From: Christensenella sp. UBA2853
GTDB lineage: Bacteria; Bacillota; Clostridia; Christensenellales; Aristaeellaceae
Reading direction: 5' to 3'
Assembly: GCA_002350845.1 (NCBI GenBank)
Contig: DEFL01000030.1
Location: 1-56,417, forward strand
Length of the DNA stretch: 56,417 nt
Shown: positions 43,374 through 51,180 of the stretch, one piece after another
Numbering within the stretch: the first letter of the stretch is position 1
Layout of the letters: each line of letters opens with the position of its first letter
Notes under the pieces: model-generated
Databases searched by the model: none
The model's input: the letters and a program-made list of their open reading frames with translations, nothing else
Told to the model about the DNA's origin: nothing
Made by a program: the position numbers and the translations under genes

Positions 43374-43395
43374 GAAATAATTAGTAAGGAGGATA

Positions 43396-44091
43396 TTACA
43401 AGGGTTTATACTCTTCTCCAGGACGCCAGGAGTGCCCCATCAGCTGCCGGAACAAGTCCCGAATTCCCATCAGCACAAAACCAAGATGATTGGTTGCCTG
43501 AGTGCCATTCTTCGGATTCTTCCAGTTCTCTGGCTGCACTTTAAGCGAGCCATTAGGGTTCAACAAATCGCTTTCAGCCAACCCTGCACCATAGATTCCA
43601 TCGTAAGGACTGGCTTCAATTAAGACAGCGTTCTCTGTTTCCAGCAGCGCATCCACAAGAGCAATATCACTCTGGAATTTTCCAAGATTCCCATGAAAAA
43701 TAATTTCTCTCAACGCATTATCCCAGGTTGTGGATTCAAATCCTGAGACCAAGCGGCCAAGGTCTTTGCATTTCTTCGGAGAAGGTTCCTCCATGATCAA
43801 GCCGTAATGATACAGATCCTTGAATAGGAGAGCCTTTTCAGACATCATATACTGCTCTGCCGTTAAATATGACCGTCCATTTACAGAAAACGGCTTCCCC
43901 TGATACCATTGCGAGAAATAGTGATTTGGATACTCTTTGCCTTCGTGCCAGAAGGTAATATACTTCAGCTGCTTATCAGCATTTAAGGTTTCAATCAGCC
44001 AGTCAATGTTATAGTGGTTATAATACTTTGTTTTGTGAGGCGCTAAAATTCCAAGGTTTCCTAAATCAACTACCGATGTCATGCTGTTCAT
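43396..44091 (-). CDS. NADAR-family N-glycosidase-like protein
   Basis: Member of the NADAR (YbiA-like) family, 231 residues. Known members cleave N-glycosidic bonds: riboflavin-pathway intermediates in YbiA, and ADP-ribosyl-guanine in DNA in DarT-linked NADARs. Visible family motifs: FSQWYQGKPFSVNGRSYLTAEQYMMSEKALLF, KKCKDLGRLVSGFESTTWDNA, and IEASPYDGIYGAGL. No DarT-type toxin is nearby. An ATG at 44091, a GTG at 44094 and an ATG at 44082 are all possible starts. It follows the DUF4406-like gene by 15 bases and is the last gene of the defence operon. Confidence 0.85.
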   Translation of the reverse strand: MNSMTSVVDLGNLGILAPHKTKYYNHYNIDWLIETLNADKQLKYITFWHEGKEYPNHYFSQWYQGKPFSVNGRSYLTAEQYMMSEKALLFKDLYHYGLIMEEPSPKKCKDLGRLVSGFESTTWDNALREIIFHGNLGKFQSDIALVDALLETENAVLIEASPYDGIYGAGLAESDLLNPNGSLKVQPENWKNPKNGTQATNHLGFVLMGIRDLFRQLMGHSWRPGEEYKPL

Positions 44092-44106
44092 CACTTTCCT
44101 TTGCTG

Positions 44107-44427
44107 CTATTGACAATCCTGTTCCAAATACCGGACTGGTTTGCCGTGCACTATCGCATATTCGATTTCCGACCGGGTACTGGAGCCAATATACCCTCCA
44201 ACATTAACAACAAAGATCTCGTCTGCCATATCTATTTTCCGCTTGTGCATATCATCCAACATTTCCTTAGTTCCTTCCGTCCAAACTTCATCATCGCCGG
44301 AATGGCCAAAGAGCCCCACACTGATGACAATGTTGCCTTCAAGTGTCAGGCGTTTCTGCATTTCCATAAATGCGTCCTTGAATCGGGTGCTTCCGCAGAG
44401 TGTGATGACTTTGTAATTGCCTACCAT
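44107..44427 (-). CDS. DUF4406/nucleoside 2-deoxyribosyltransferase-like protein
   Basis: Small Rossmann-type protein of 106 residues. ITLCGSTRFKDAFMEMQKRLTLEG at the N-terminus and the later HKRKIDMADEIFVVNVGGYIGSSTRSEIEYAIVHGKPV are typical of the nucleoside 2-deoxyribosyltransferase-like superfamily (acidic residue in the ADEIFVVN block, glutamate in SEIEYA as possible nucleophile). Family members swap or hydrolyse bases at N-glycosidic bonds; close phage/island homologues are uncharacterised. It lies 86 bases after qatD and 15 bases before the NADAR gene. Confidence 0.75.
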   Translation of the reverse strand: MVGNYKVITLCGSTRFKDAFMEMQKRLTLEGNIVISVGLFGHSGDDEVWTEGTKEMLDDMHKRKIDMADEIFVVNVGGYIGSSTRSEIEYAIVHGKPVRYLEQDCQ

Positions 44428-44513
44428 AACAGTGCCTCGCCTTCATGTTTGTTCAGTATTTTTGCGATTATTTGTTTTCCGATTACCTTTTTCTATTACT
44501 GCTACGGTGGCAA

Positions 44514-45245
44514 TTATTGGGATAGGATATTCAGAAAATTACGATATACAATCTCTTCCAGGTTATTCACTTGTAATGCACACCCAACGGTTCTGTACAG
44601 ATCAGTCAGCTTTTCCGGTGTATATCTTTTCCCATCCACTTTAGAATATGGTCCATCGCTTTCAATCAGGATTCGATCTTTAGGAATCATTGCTATCCTT
44701 TTTTTCCCTGATTCACTTTGAGCCATAGATGCATTGATGCTAAAATAGCATCCCTGACTTAATAAGGTTGACATTTGAATACTGCTTCCTGAGAACCAGT
44801 GAATTATCCTTTTGGAAGAAGGATATTCACCAAGTACCGTTATCAAGTCTTCTTCAGCTTTTTTTACATGGATAGTAGCAAGCATATTTCTCTCTGCTTG
44901 CTGTTTTATAATATGTCGAAATACATTCAATTGTATATCTCTACTGGGACTCGCACCTGAGTAGTCCAATCCGATCTCTCCAATGTATTTTGCTTGATGT
45001 AAACATATATTGAACTCATGGATGCTTTTTTCAGGATCTGTTATTTCCTTCGGATGAACCCCTAATGCAAATTTAACATATTTTGTCTCCGGATAGAGCT
45101 TTTTACAAGAGAGGAAAACGCCTGGGGAACATGTTACACATAAGGTGTATTGATGATTTATATTCATCAATTCATATAATGAGGAATGGTTCTGATATTT
45201 GTCCAGATGAAAATGCGTATCAATTAAACTTATCTTATCACTCAC
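44514..45245 (-). CDS. qatD: Qat defence protein QatD (TatD-like hydrolase)
   Basis: TatD-type metal-dependent hydrolase/nuclease of 243 residues. The metal ligands are all present: H-x-H in IDTHFHLDKY, Glu in GEIGLDYS, His in TIHVKKAEED, His in IIHWFSGS and Asp in LIESDGPYS. In Qat systems (described from enterobacterial islands) a TatD protein is the fourth component, required for phage defence. The GTG start overlaps the end of qatC by eight bases. Identity as QatD rests on the four-gene context. Confidence 0.88.
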   Translation of the reverse strand: MSDKISLIDTHFHLDKYQNHSSLYELMNINHQYTLCVTCSPGVFLSCKKLYPETKYVKFALGVHPKEITDPEKSIHEFNICLHQAKYIGEIGLDYSGASPSRDIQLNVFRHIIKQQAERNMLATIHVKKAEEDLITVLGEYPSSKRIIHWFSGSSIQMSTLLSQGCYFSINASMAQSESGKKRIAMIPKDRILIESDGPYSKVDGKRYTPEKLTDLYRTVGCALQVNNLEEIVYRNFLNILSQ

Positions 45246-46590
45246 TGTATCCGATCTCCTTCAAAAGCAACTGTGATACATCTTCCATCGTGGACTTGTA
45301 GACACGTAAGTGTTTGTTTATGTTTTCTTCACTAACAGGGCCAGTAGCTCTGATAAGACGCAAGAGCATGTTATCGTTGCAGCCTTTATAACGATGAAGC
45401 GCTGCGATCAAAGCTTTAATATCGCTTGCACTAATAGCAGATGTTGCCAGTAGTTCTTCTATGGAGGAATACTTGAATGGGTTATATGTTGTGGAATCTG
45501 AATCAAGCCCTATAAGAGAAGCCTTTCGGATTAAGCATGGATAACAGTAACCACAATTACTTGGGCTGGAGAGCCTTTTCCAGCGGCCATTACATGGATG
45601 GGAACAAGATATTGTTAAAGGATACAGTTCTTGGAAAGTTGCTGTGTTCTGAACCGTCTCAACAACCTCTCTTTTAGTGAGAAACTGGAATGGATTTACA
45701 ATCTCGTGTTTGATTGATAGCATTTGAAGCAGCTGCGAAAAACACGAAAGGAAATATGGATGCGTCGTTCTTGTACTGCAAGAGCCTTGACGGCTTGCTG
45801 TCAATGGTACATTTATACTGATAAAACCATTTTCTGGTATATATACTTTTGTACCTTCTCCTATTATACCTGCTATTGACACAGCTGCAGTCAGGAATAA
45901 TAGGGATCGGCTTCTGCAGGTATTTTCACTCGAATTTAAATATCCATCAGGACGAAATGGAGCCCTTGCATTCGCAGAGAAGTCGAAAAAACGTATAGAT
46001 TGGCCTTCATAATGGTTTTCAATTACATCTGCCATATGATGCTGCTTCTCGCGAAGCTTTGGATATTCATTATGGCCTAGCAGTATTAATGATTGCCCTT
46101 CTTCTACAAGCTTTATTGCACCACACAAAGAATCCAATCCGCCAGAAAATAGGCAGACTGATTGATATTTTGTCGCATCTATATGCTTATAGTGTTTGAT
46201 TGGTTGAATAGAATATTTCTCCCCGGTCTCATAAAACTGAACATCCCACTTGTCACCAGTTAGGAAAGATAGCATCGTATTTAGTAAAGGAATCGTGTTA
46301 TTCCATAGCACTGTATTATGAACAGGCAACTGAACCGATATTTCTCTAGTCCAATTATCCTTGGACAGATTACGCCCCATTCTCTTATCAATGGCAAAGA
46401 TCGACAATCCAAATACAAACAAATCCTCATAGACAAGTGGAATGCAATCAGAGCAGATACGTCGCCATAGATCATACAGACTACTGAATATTTCTGAATA
46501 ACCCGTAGCATCAATTCTGAAAACATATATGTCATCTGGAAATACGATGTTGAAATCGCTTTTATGTAAAACAGCAAATTTCATCTTCAT
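45238..46590 (-). CDS. qatC: Qat defence protein QatC (QueC-like)
   Basis: QueC-related enzyme of 450 residues. QueC makes preQ0 (7-cyano-7-deazaguanine) from carboxydeazaguanine with ATP and ammonia. The PP-loop ATP motif is CLFSGGLDSLCGAIKLVEEG (near residues 146-165). The C-terminal zinc site is formed by cysteines in SCSHPCNGRWK and SNCGYCYPCLIRK. It is about twice as long as housekeeping QueC, with a 140-residue N-terminal extension, as expected for QatC. The start overlaps the qatB stop (ATGA). Base composition is clearly AT-richer than the housekeeping genes. Confidence 0.9.
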   Translation of the reverse strand: MKMKFAVLHKSDFNIVFPDDIYVFRIDATGYSEIFSSLYDLWRRICSDCIPLVYEDLFVFGLSIFAIDKRMGRNLSKDNWTREISVQLPVHNTVLWNNTIPLLNTMLSFLTGDKWDVQFYETGEKYSIQPIKHYKHIDATKYQSVCLFSGGLDSLCGAIKLVEEGQSLILLGHNEYPKLREKQHHMADVIENHYEGQSIRFFDFSANARAPFRPDGYLNSSENTCRSRSLLFLTAAVSIAGIIGEGTKVYIPENGFISINVPLTASRQGSCSTRTTHPYFLSCFSQLLQMLSIKHEIVNPFQFLTKREVVETVQNTATFQELYPLTISCSHPCNGRWKRLSSPSNCGYCYPCLIRKASLIGLDSDSTTYNPFKYSSIEELLATSAISASDIKALIAALHRYKGCNDNMLLRLIRATGPVSEENINKHLRVYKSTMEDVSQLLLKEIGYSE

Positions 46591-47276
46591 GCCCCCGTTC
46601 CATATAGCGTCTTGAAGATTTGAAATGCTTCATTAAGACAGTTTGTCACAATACTATTGCTTTCAAGACTTTCAAAGGATGTGACAGCTCTAACAAGGCG
46701 ATCTTTCATATCATAAATTGAATTTTTGATAAAGCCATGTATCTTTCCAATCACTTGATCATATTCACGGGGTGAAATATGTCGGCGTATTTGCTCGTCA
46801 AAGCATCGGTCAAAGTCATTGCATATAAACTCTCCCAGGAACTCAACCATAAAACTTGCTGGAGTAATACTACGCAGGTCTTCTTGTGTAGCTACCTCTA
46901 AGTTTTCGAGAACCTGAGGAATAGTATCAAAGAGTAATTGTTCTTCAGCAGAACTCCCATTGTTCAACTCATCATACAATAGTGCCGTCACCAACTCTTC
47001 AGCACTTTTGCCAATAAGATCATCTCGATGGATTTCATGAAGGTAATTCCCTAAACCACCTGAACCGGCTGAACCAATGATTCGAGCAACTTGAGAAATA
47101 CTGTTCACTGCAGCCTGATAATTGCTGGCATCACCAACCTTAGCTGCTGCATAATTGCCAACGACTCTTTGAAGCTTGACGTCAGAGCCGGAATCCTTAA
47201 CAAAAGAAGTCACAGCACGCTTTGCTTGTCTCCAAGGAATATTTGTTGGTGAGATATAGCCTTTGGACGTACCCAC
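46587..47276 (-). CDS. qatB: Qat defence protein QatB
   Basis: Helical protein of 229 residues with no catalytic motif, assigned as QatB by position between the KAP ATPase and the QueC-like gene and by its N-terminus MGTSKGYISPTN. After methionine removal it would expose Gly-Thr-Ser. From memory, QueC-like defence enzymes were recently reported to attach a deazaguanine to a protein N-terminus in type IV CBASS; a similar modification of QatB by QatC is an inference here. The GTG start directly abuts the qatA stop, so translation is coupled. Confidence 0.8.
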   Translation of the reverse strand: MGTSKGYISPTNIPWRQAKRAVTSFVKDSGSDVKLQRVVGNYAAAKVGDASNYQAAVNSISQVARIIGSAGSGGLGNYLHEIHRDDLIGKSAEELVTALLYDELNNGSSAEEQLLFDTIPQVLENLEVATQEDLRSITPASFMVEFLGEFICNDFDRCFDEQIRRHISPREYDQVIGKIHGFIKNSIYDMKDRLVRAVTSFESLESNSIVTNCLNEAFQIFKTLYGTGA

Positions 47277-49067
47277 TTACTTTTGCACCCTTCCTTTCGC
47301 CAAATCCAATATCTTTTGCTGGTCTGGAGATGAACGTTTGTAAAGTTCATCAAATTGCTGCGCATTTTTGGATCTAAGTTCCTTAAAGAACGGAACAGCA
47401 TCCATGCCAAATTTTATTGTAACAACTTTATCAATTAAGCTGGGTACTCGTTGCTCATACTCTTTTAACAATCGGCTCGCAACCAACCAATCAGATGATA
47501 CACCTGTCATACCTTTTATAAAGAGATTTATTACAATACTTGTTTGATTTTCTCCAAGCTTATTCAGATCAGCAAATACCCTCTCAATCGTTCCACCTTT
47601 TGCTTTTTTTAAATCTGATAATACTTTTTTTGCTTCTAACGTCAAAGTGGATTTCATGTCATTTGATTGCAAGTTTTCCCTGGTCAGATAAAAATAATGA
47701 TCCAATGGGTATGTTTCAATGTCTGTCGGTGGACATTTACTCCATTTTTGAATCTCGTCACTTTTCCAGTTCGATTCCGAAATCCCCGTATCTGTATTGG
47801 TTATATCCAATGCTTCCTTCAGGTAAGGAATAGTTCCATCGAACTGACAGTTCCACTTATACAGTTCCTTAAAAGCATCTGGTGATATCTGATACAAAGC
47901 CATTACCTTTGCTAATACAGCAGCATCGATTTCCCCTGGATAATACAATTCTGCCAGCTGACGTTTCATAACAAAGGAATTCAAAAATCTTTTTGCCTGT
48001 CTGGGATTCCCGTTGAGAGATTTGGCAATTGTTTCTCGAATACCATCAATAACTTTCAAGTCCTCTTTTGCTTTCTCTGCTCCTTGATCCAAAGATTTAT
48101 ATGGCATATCCGAAAGATTATCTATTAACTTACAAATCTCAGAATATGTCATAAAAGTCTCTCTTGTGTGAAAGCCCTGGTTTTTTACCTCTTCAAGAAA
48201 CTCTTTGAAGTGACCGATCTTGATATGCTTTTGTACCATCAAAAGCATTAGATAATTCATCACATCTTTTTCTGATAATGTAGGTATTACTATAGGCAAC
48301 TGGATGATCTTTTCGATGTATTCGCGAGCATAACTGTTTTTATCTCCCATCAAACCTGGATACTTCTTTGAGATAGAGTATTCGATTACTTCGTTATCTG
48401 CAGCGATCAAAAATACTGTTCCAGGGACAGATAGAAATAGCTTGATTGCCTCCAAAGTATCAATAATTCTTTCTGGGGAACAACGATCCAAATCATCAAT
48501 AATGAATACAACAGTCTTTCCGTCAAGAGCCTTGATTAAATCAGCAAACTCCTCACGAAATTCCGAAATACTGACGGTTGTCTCTTCTTTTATTTCATCA
48601 CCGCTTATTGCTTCTGCAGCCCCTTTCGCAGCCTGTGCGGCACCTGCTAAACTTAGGGTATTGGGAGCAAGATAAGTCGTCAATAAATTCCCGCCAAGCG
48701 ATAGCAGAGACTTTCCAAGTTTAATTTTGTTAATGCGTGCCCATAGTTTTTTGCATTTGTCTGTAATTTGATTCCCTATATTCTCCTTCTTTTCAAGTTC
48801 GGTAGCGATTACTTCCATAAGCGAAGTCTTGGCGTCTGTATAACCTTCAAAGAGCCATGCATTGATGTCTATAACAATACACTCATCTTTCTTTGCATTC
48901 AGTTCCTGTTTGATAAGATTGACAAGAGTGGATTTACCAGCTCCCCACTTGCCAAACAAACCAACAGTCAAAGGAGTATTCTCTTTTTCACACATGGTGC
49001 TTGCCACTGTAGCTGCATAAGGACTATAGAACAAAATGTCTATTTCGGATGCATTATCTAACCACAT
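47277..49067 (-). CDS. qatA: Qat defence protein QatA (KAP P-loop ATPase)
   Basis: KAP-family STAND-like ATPase of 596 residues. Walker A is GLFGKWGAGKSTLVN (near 36-50) and Walker B is TVVFIIDDLDRCSPE (near 185-199). Hydrophobic patches between them (LLSLGGNLLTTYLAPNTLSLAGAAQAAKG) are typical of KAP proteins, which often have inserted membrane-associated helices. In Qat the ATPase is the first component and probable sensor/motor. GGAGGTG precedes the ATG. It begins 35 bases after the brxL stop with no visible promoter, so it may be read from the BREX transcript. Confidence 0.9.
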   Translation of the reverse strand: MWLDNASEIDILFYSPYAATVASTMCEKENTPLTVGLFGKWGAGKSTLVNLIKQELNAKKDECIVIDINAWLFEGYTDAKTSLMEVIATELEKKENIGNQITDKCKKLWARINKIKLGKSLLSLGGNLLTTYLAPNTLSLAGAAQAAKGAAEAISGDEIKEETTVSISEFREEFADLIKALDGKTVVFIIDDLDRCSPERIIDTLEAIKLFLSVPGTVFLIAADNEVIEYSISKKYPGLMGDKNSYAREYIEKIIQLPIVIPTLSEKDVMNYLMLLMVQKHIKIGHFKEFLEEVKNQGFHTRETFMTYSEICKLIDNLSDMPYKSLDQGAEKAKEDLKVIDGIRETIAKSLNGNPRQAKRFLNSFVMKRQLAELYYPGEIDAAVLAKVMALYQISPDAFKELYKWNCQFDGTIPYLKEALDITNTDTGISESNWKSDEIQKWSKCPPTDIETYPLDHYFYLTRENLQSNDMKSTLTLEAKKVLSDLKKAKGGTIERVFADLNKLGENQTSIVINLFIKGMTGVSSDWLVASRLLKEYEQRVPSLIDKVVTIKFGMDAVPFFKELRSKNAQQFDELYKRSSPDQQKILDLAKGRVQK

Positions 49068-49102
49068 GTTCTACACCTCCAATGTTGCTGCAATTACATT
49101 CT

Positions 49103-51166
49103 TTATTCTACTCCCAGGGCCTTAAAGACAGCGTCTTCAGCGCTGCTGTACGGAATCAGCTGGAAAGCTCCCATCAGATCCGCCGGTACTGTTGCAAAGT
49201 CGATCATGGACACCGAAGGAATCAGCACCTTCTTGGCCCCGCTGTCCAGGCAGCACTGCAGCGTGTTAGCCAACTCGTCCACCTTGATCATGGTGCCGCT
49301 GATGCTGATTTCACCGAGCACAGCCAAGCTACCAAGCGTCGGCCTGCCTAGCGCAATGGAACACAGTGCGATCAGACTGGGCAGCGCCAGTTTTCCTGTG
49401 ATACCGATGCCTTGCAGATCCTGATAGTTGATGATGTAATCCTTTGTGGTAGTGCTGATGCTGCCGCTGATGCGGTTGCCATTTGCTTTCAGGTAATTGA
49501 ATGCCGTGTTGCTGCTTTCGCGGGCATCCCGGTCACTACCAATACCAGTACGCTCAAACTTTCCGTTGCCGGGAAGCATCTGGCTCTCCAACCGGAAGAC
49601 TCCGATCATCCCGGACTTGCCCCGGCTGACAGTATAGACCTGACCGGGATTGCAGATTCCTTCCGGGATCAGTTTGCCGCCACCCTGCTCCGGTACAGAA
49701 ACATAGTGCTCTTCAAAGCTGTCATTGTCGATGTAGCTGAAGTTCACGTCATAGAATTCCATGCCGCCCAGTTTCTTCAGCTGCTCTTTGACACGGCGGC
49801 GCATCTCCAGGGCTATCTGCAGGATTTCTTCCAGGTCTTCCTTGGAAAATTCGCCGTCCGGATAAAGTAGCTTCAGCAGCCCGTCCACTGTGCGGCGCAC
49901 AGCAATGGTATCACGCTGGTTCAGATTCTTGCCCAAGCGGAAATAATGATCCAGGGCATCGCCATACTGCTCTTTCCGCAATTCCCGGATAAATTCAGCC
50001 AGATAGTCGGTGATGAAGCCGTAGTCATCGGTAAAATGCTCCGGACGGAACTTTGGCACTTCCCAGCCGGGCAGATAGCAATGAATACGATCCAGGAATG
50101 CAGTATCTGTGCCCATCTCCGGTGGGAATGGATCGAAAAGGCTGCTGGTCTTCAAGAGCACATCCACGCTCTGGTTGATGTTACCGACAAACACCATGGA
50201 GGCTGAGGCGGCTTTCTCTTCTTTGCCACGGGCAAAGGAGCCAGAAGCCATGTAGTCCTTCATGATCTGCACACCGTCTTTGTCCTTGAAGCGGATGCCT
50301 GCCACTTCGTCAAAGGCAACACAGTCCCACAGGCCAACCAAGCCGACCGTCTTCCTGCCCATGTTGTAGAACAGGTTGGCAACCGTTGTCTGTCCGCCGG
50401 ATACTAGAATGCTGTTCGGAGAGATCTCCTTAAACAGATGGCTCTTGCCGGTAGAACGCGGGCCAAGCTCACACAGGTTATAGTTGTTCTCCACCAGAGG
50501 CACCATACGGAGGATCAGTAACCACTTTTCACGGGTGCTCAAAGAATCCGGCTCCATGCCGATGGAGCGGAGAAGAACATCCATCCATTCTTCCTTGGTA
50601 AATGCCTTTCGTCCGGACTTCAGATCGTCGATATCAATATGCGGCATCTGGATTGGCTTCAGGTTGCGGATCTGAATGGGATATCCATTCTTCTTTTCTT
50701 CCTCGACGAACTCATAGTCCAACTGGATGATGCACCAGATGCCACCGCAGAGCAGTCGGTCATACTTTTCCGGATACTCATCCTCAATCGGTACCTTCTG
50801 GAGGCCCAGGTTGGAGAACTGAGCAAAGTATTTATTTTTCTGTATGTCCAGCTGTACGGTGATCATGTCGATGACCGTATAGCTGCCGCGCTTGCGCAGC
50901 TGGGACAGGATCTTCTGGCTTTCATCCGGCCGGACAAAGTTATCTGCAAGGATGCGCTTTACCTGCTGGACGCCGGATTCGATGATAGCATCATCATCGG
51001 ATGAGCAATACTGACCCAGCAGGAACTCCAGGACATAGACAGGCACATTGGCCCCTTCTTTGATCTTTTTGGTCAGATCCTTCCGGACGATTTTGCCGTC
51101 GAAGTGTTCCCGCAGTTTCTTTTTGATCTCCTGACGGGTATCCTGCATTTCAATCGTCGGTTCCAT
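49103..51166 (-). CDS. brxL: BREX type 1 protein BrxL (AAA+/Lon-like)
   Basis: AAA+ protein with a Lon-like C-terminal domain, the last core gene of type 1 BREX; 687 residues. Walker A is ELGPRSTGKSHLFKEIS (near 240-256), with VSGGQTTVANLFYNMG and the acidic motif VAFDEVAG following. The C-terminal region SLAVLGEISISGTMIKVDEL ... KKVLIPSVS matches the Lon proteolytic fold, but the usual Ser-Lys dyad positions appear replaced. Known BrxL proteins form DNA-binding oligomers. GGAGGCAAGCT precedes the ATG. Composition is GC-richer than qatA next door. Confidence 0.93.
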   Translation of the reverse strand: MEPTIEMQDTRQEIKKKLREHFDGKIVRKDLTKKIKEGANVPVYVLEFLLGQYCSSDDDAIIESGVQQVKRILADNFVRPDESQKILSQLRKRGSYTVIDMITVQLDIQKNKYFAQFSNLGLQKVPIEDEYPEKYDRLLCGGIWCIIQLDYEFVEEEKKNGYPIQIRNLKPIQMPHIDIDDLKSGRKAFTKEEWMDVLLRSIGMEPDSLSTREKWLLILRMVPLVENNYNLCELGPRSTGKSHLFKEISPNSILVSGGQTTVANLFYNMGRKTVGLVGLWDCVAFDEVAGIRFKDKDGVQIMKDYMASGSFARGKEEKAASASMVFVGNINQSVDVLLKTSSLFDPFPPEMGTDTAFLDRIHCYLPGWEVPKFRPEHFTDDYGFITDYLAEFIRELRKEQYGDALDHYFRLGKNLNQRDTIAVRRTVDGLLKLLYPDGEFSKEDLEEILQIALEMRRRVKEQLKKLGGMEFYDVNFSYIDNDSFEEHYVSVPEQGGGKLIPEGICNPGQVYTVSRGKSGMIGVFRLESQMLPGNGKFERTGIGSDRDARESSNTAFNYLKANGNRISGSISTTTKDYIINYQDLQGIGITGKLALPSLIALCSIALGRPTLGSLAVLGEISISGTMIKVDELANTLQCCLDSGAKKVLIPSVSMIDFATVPADLMGAFQLIPYSSAEDAVFKALGVE

Positions 51167-51180
51167 AGCTTGCCTCCGTA

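Noticed and set aside
42770..43390. CRISPR array
   Set aside because: The short repeats are 10-18 bases, irregularly placed and in both orientations, without uniform spacers or cas genes.
43396..44427. DarT-NADAR toxin-antitoxin system
   Set aside because: NADAR can be the antitoxin of DarT2, but no DarT-like ADP-ribosyltransferase is encoded in the window; the neighbour is a small deoxyribosyltransferase-like protein.
45238..46590. Housekeeping queC of queuosine synthesis
   Set aside because: It is about twice the usual length, has no queD, queE or queF nearby, and lies in a qatABCD order inside a defence island.
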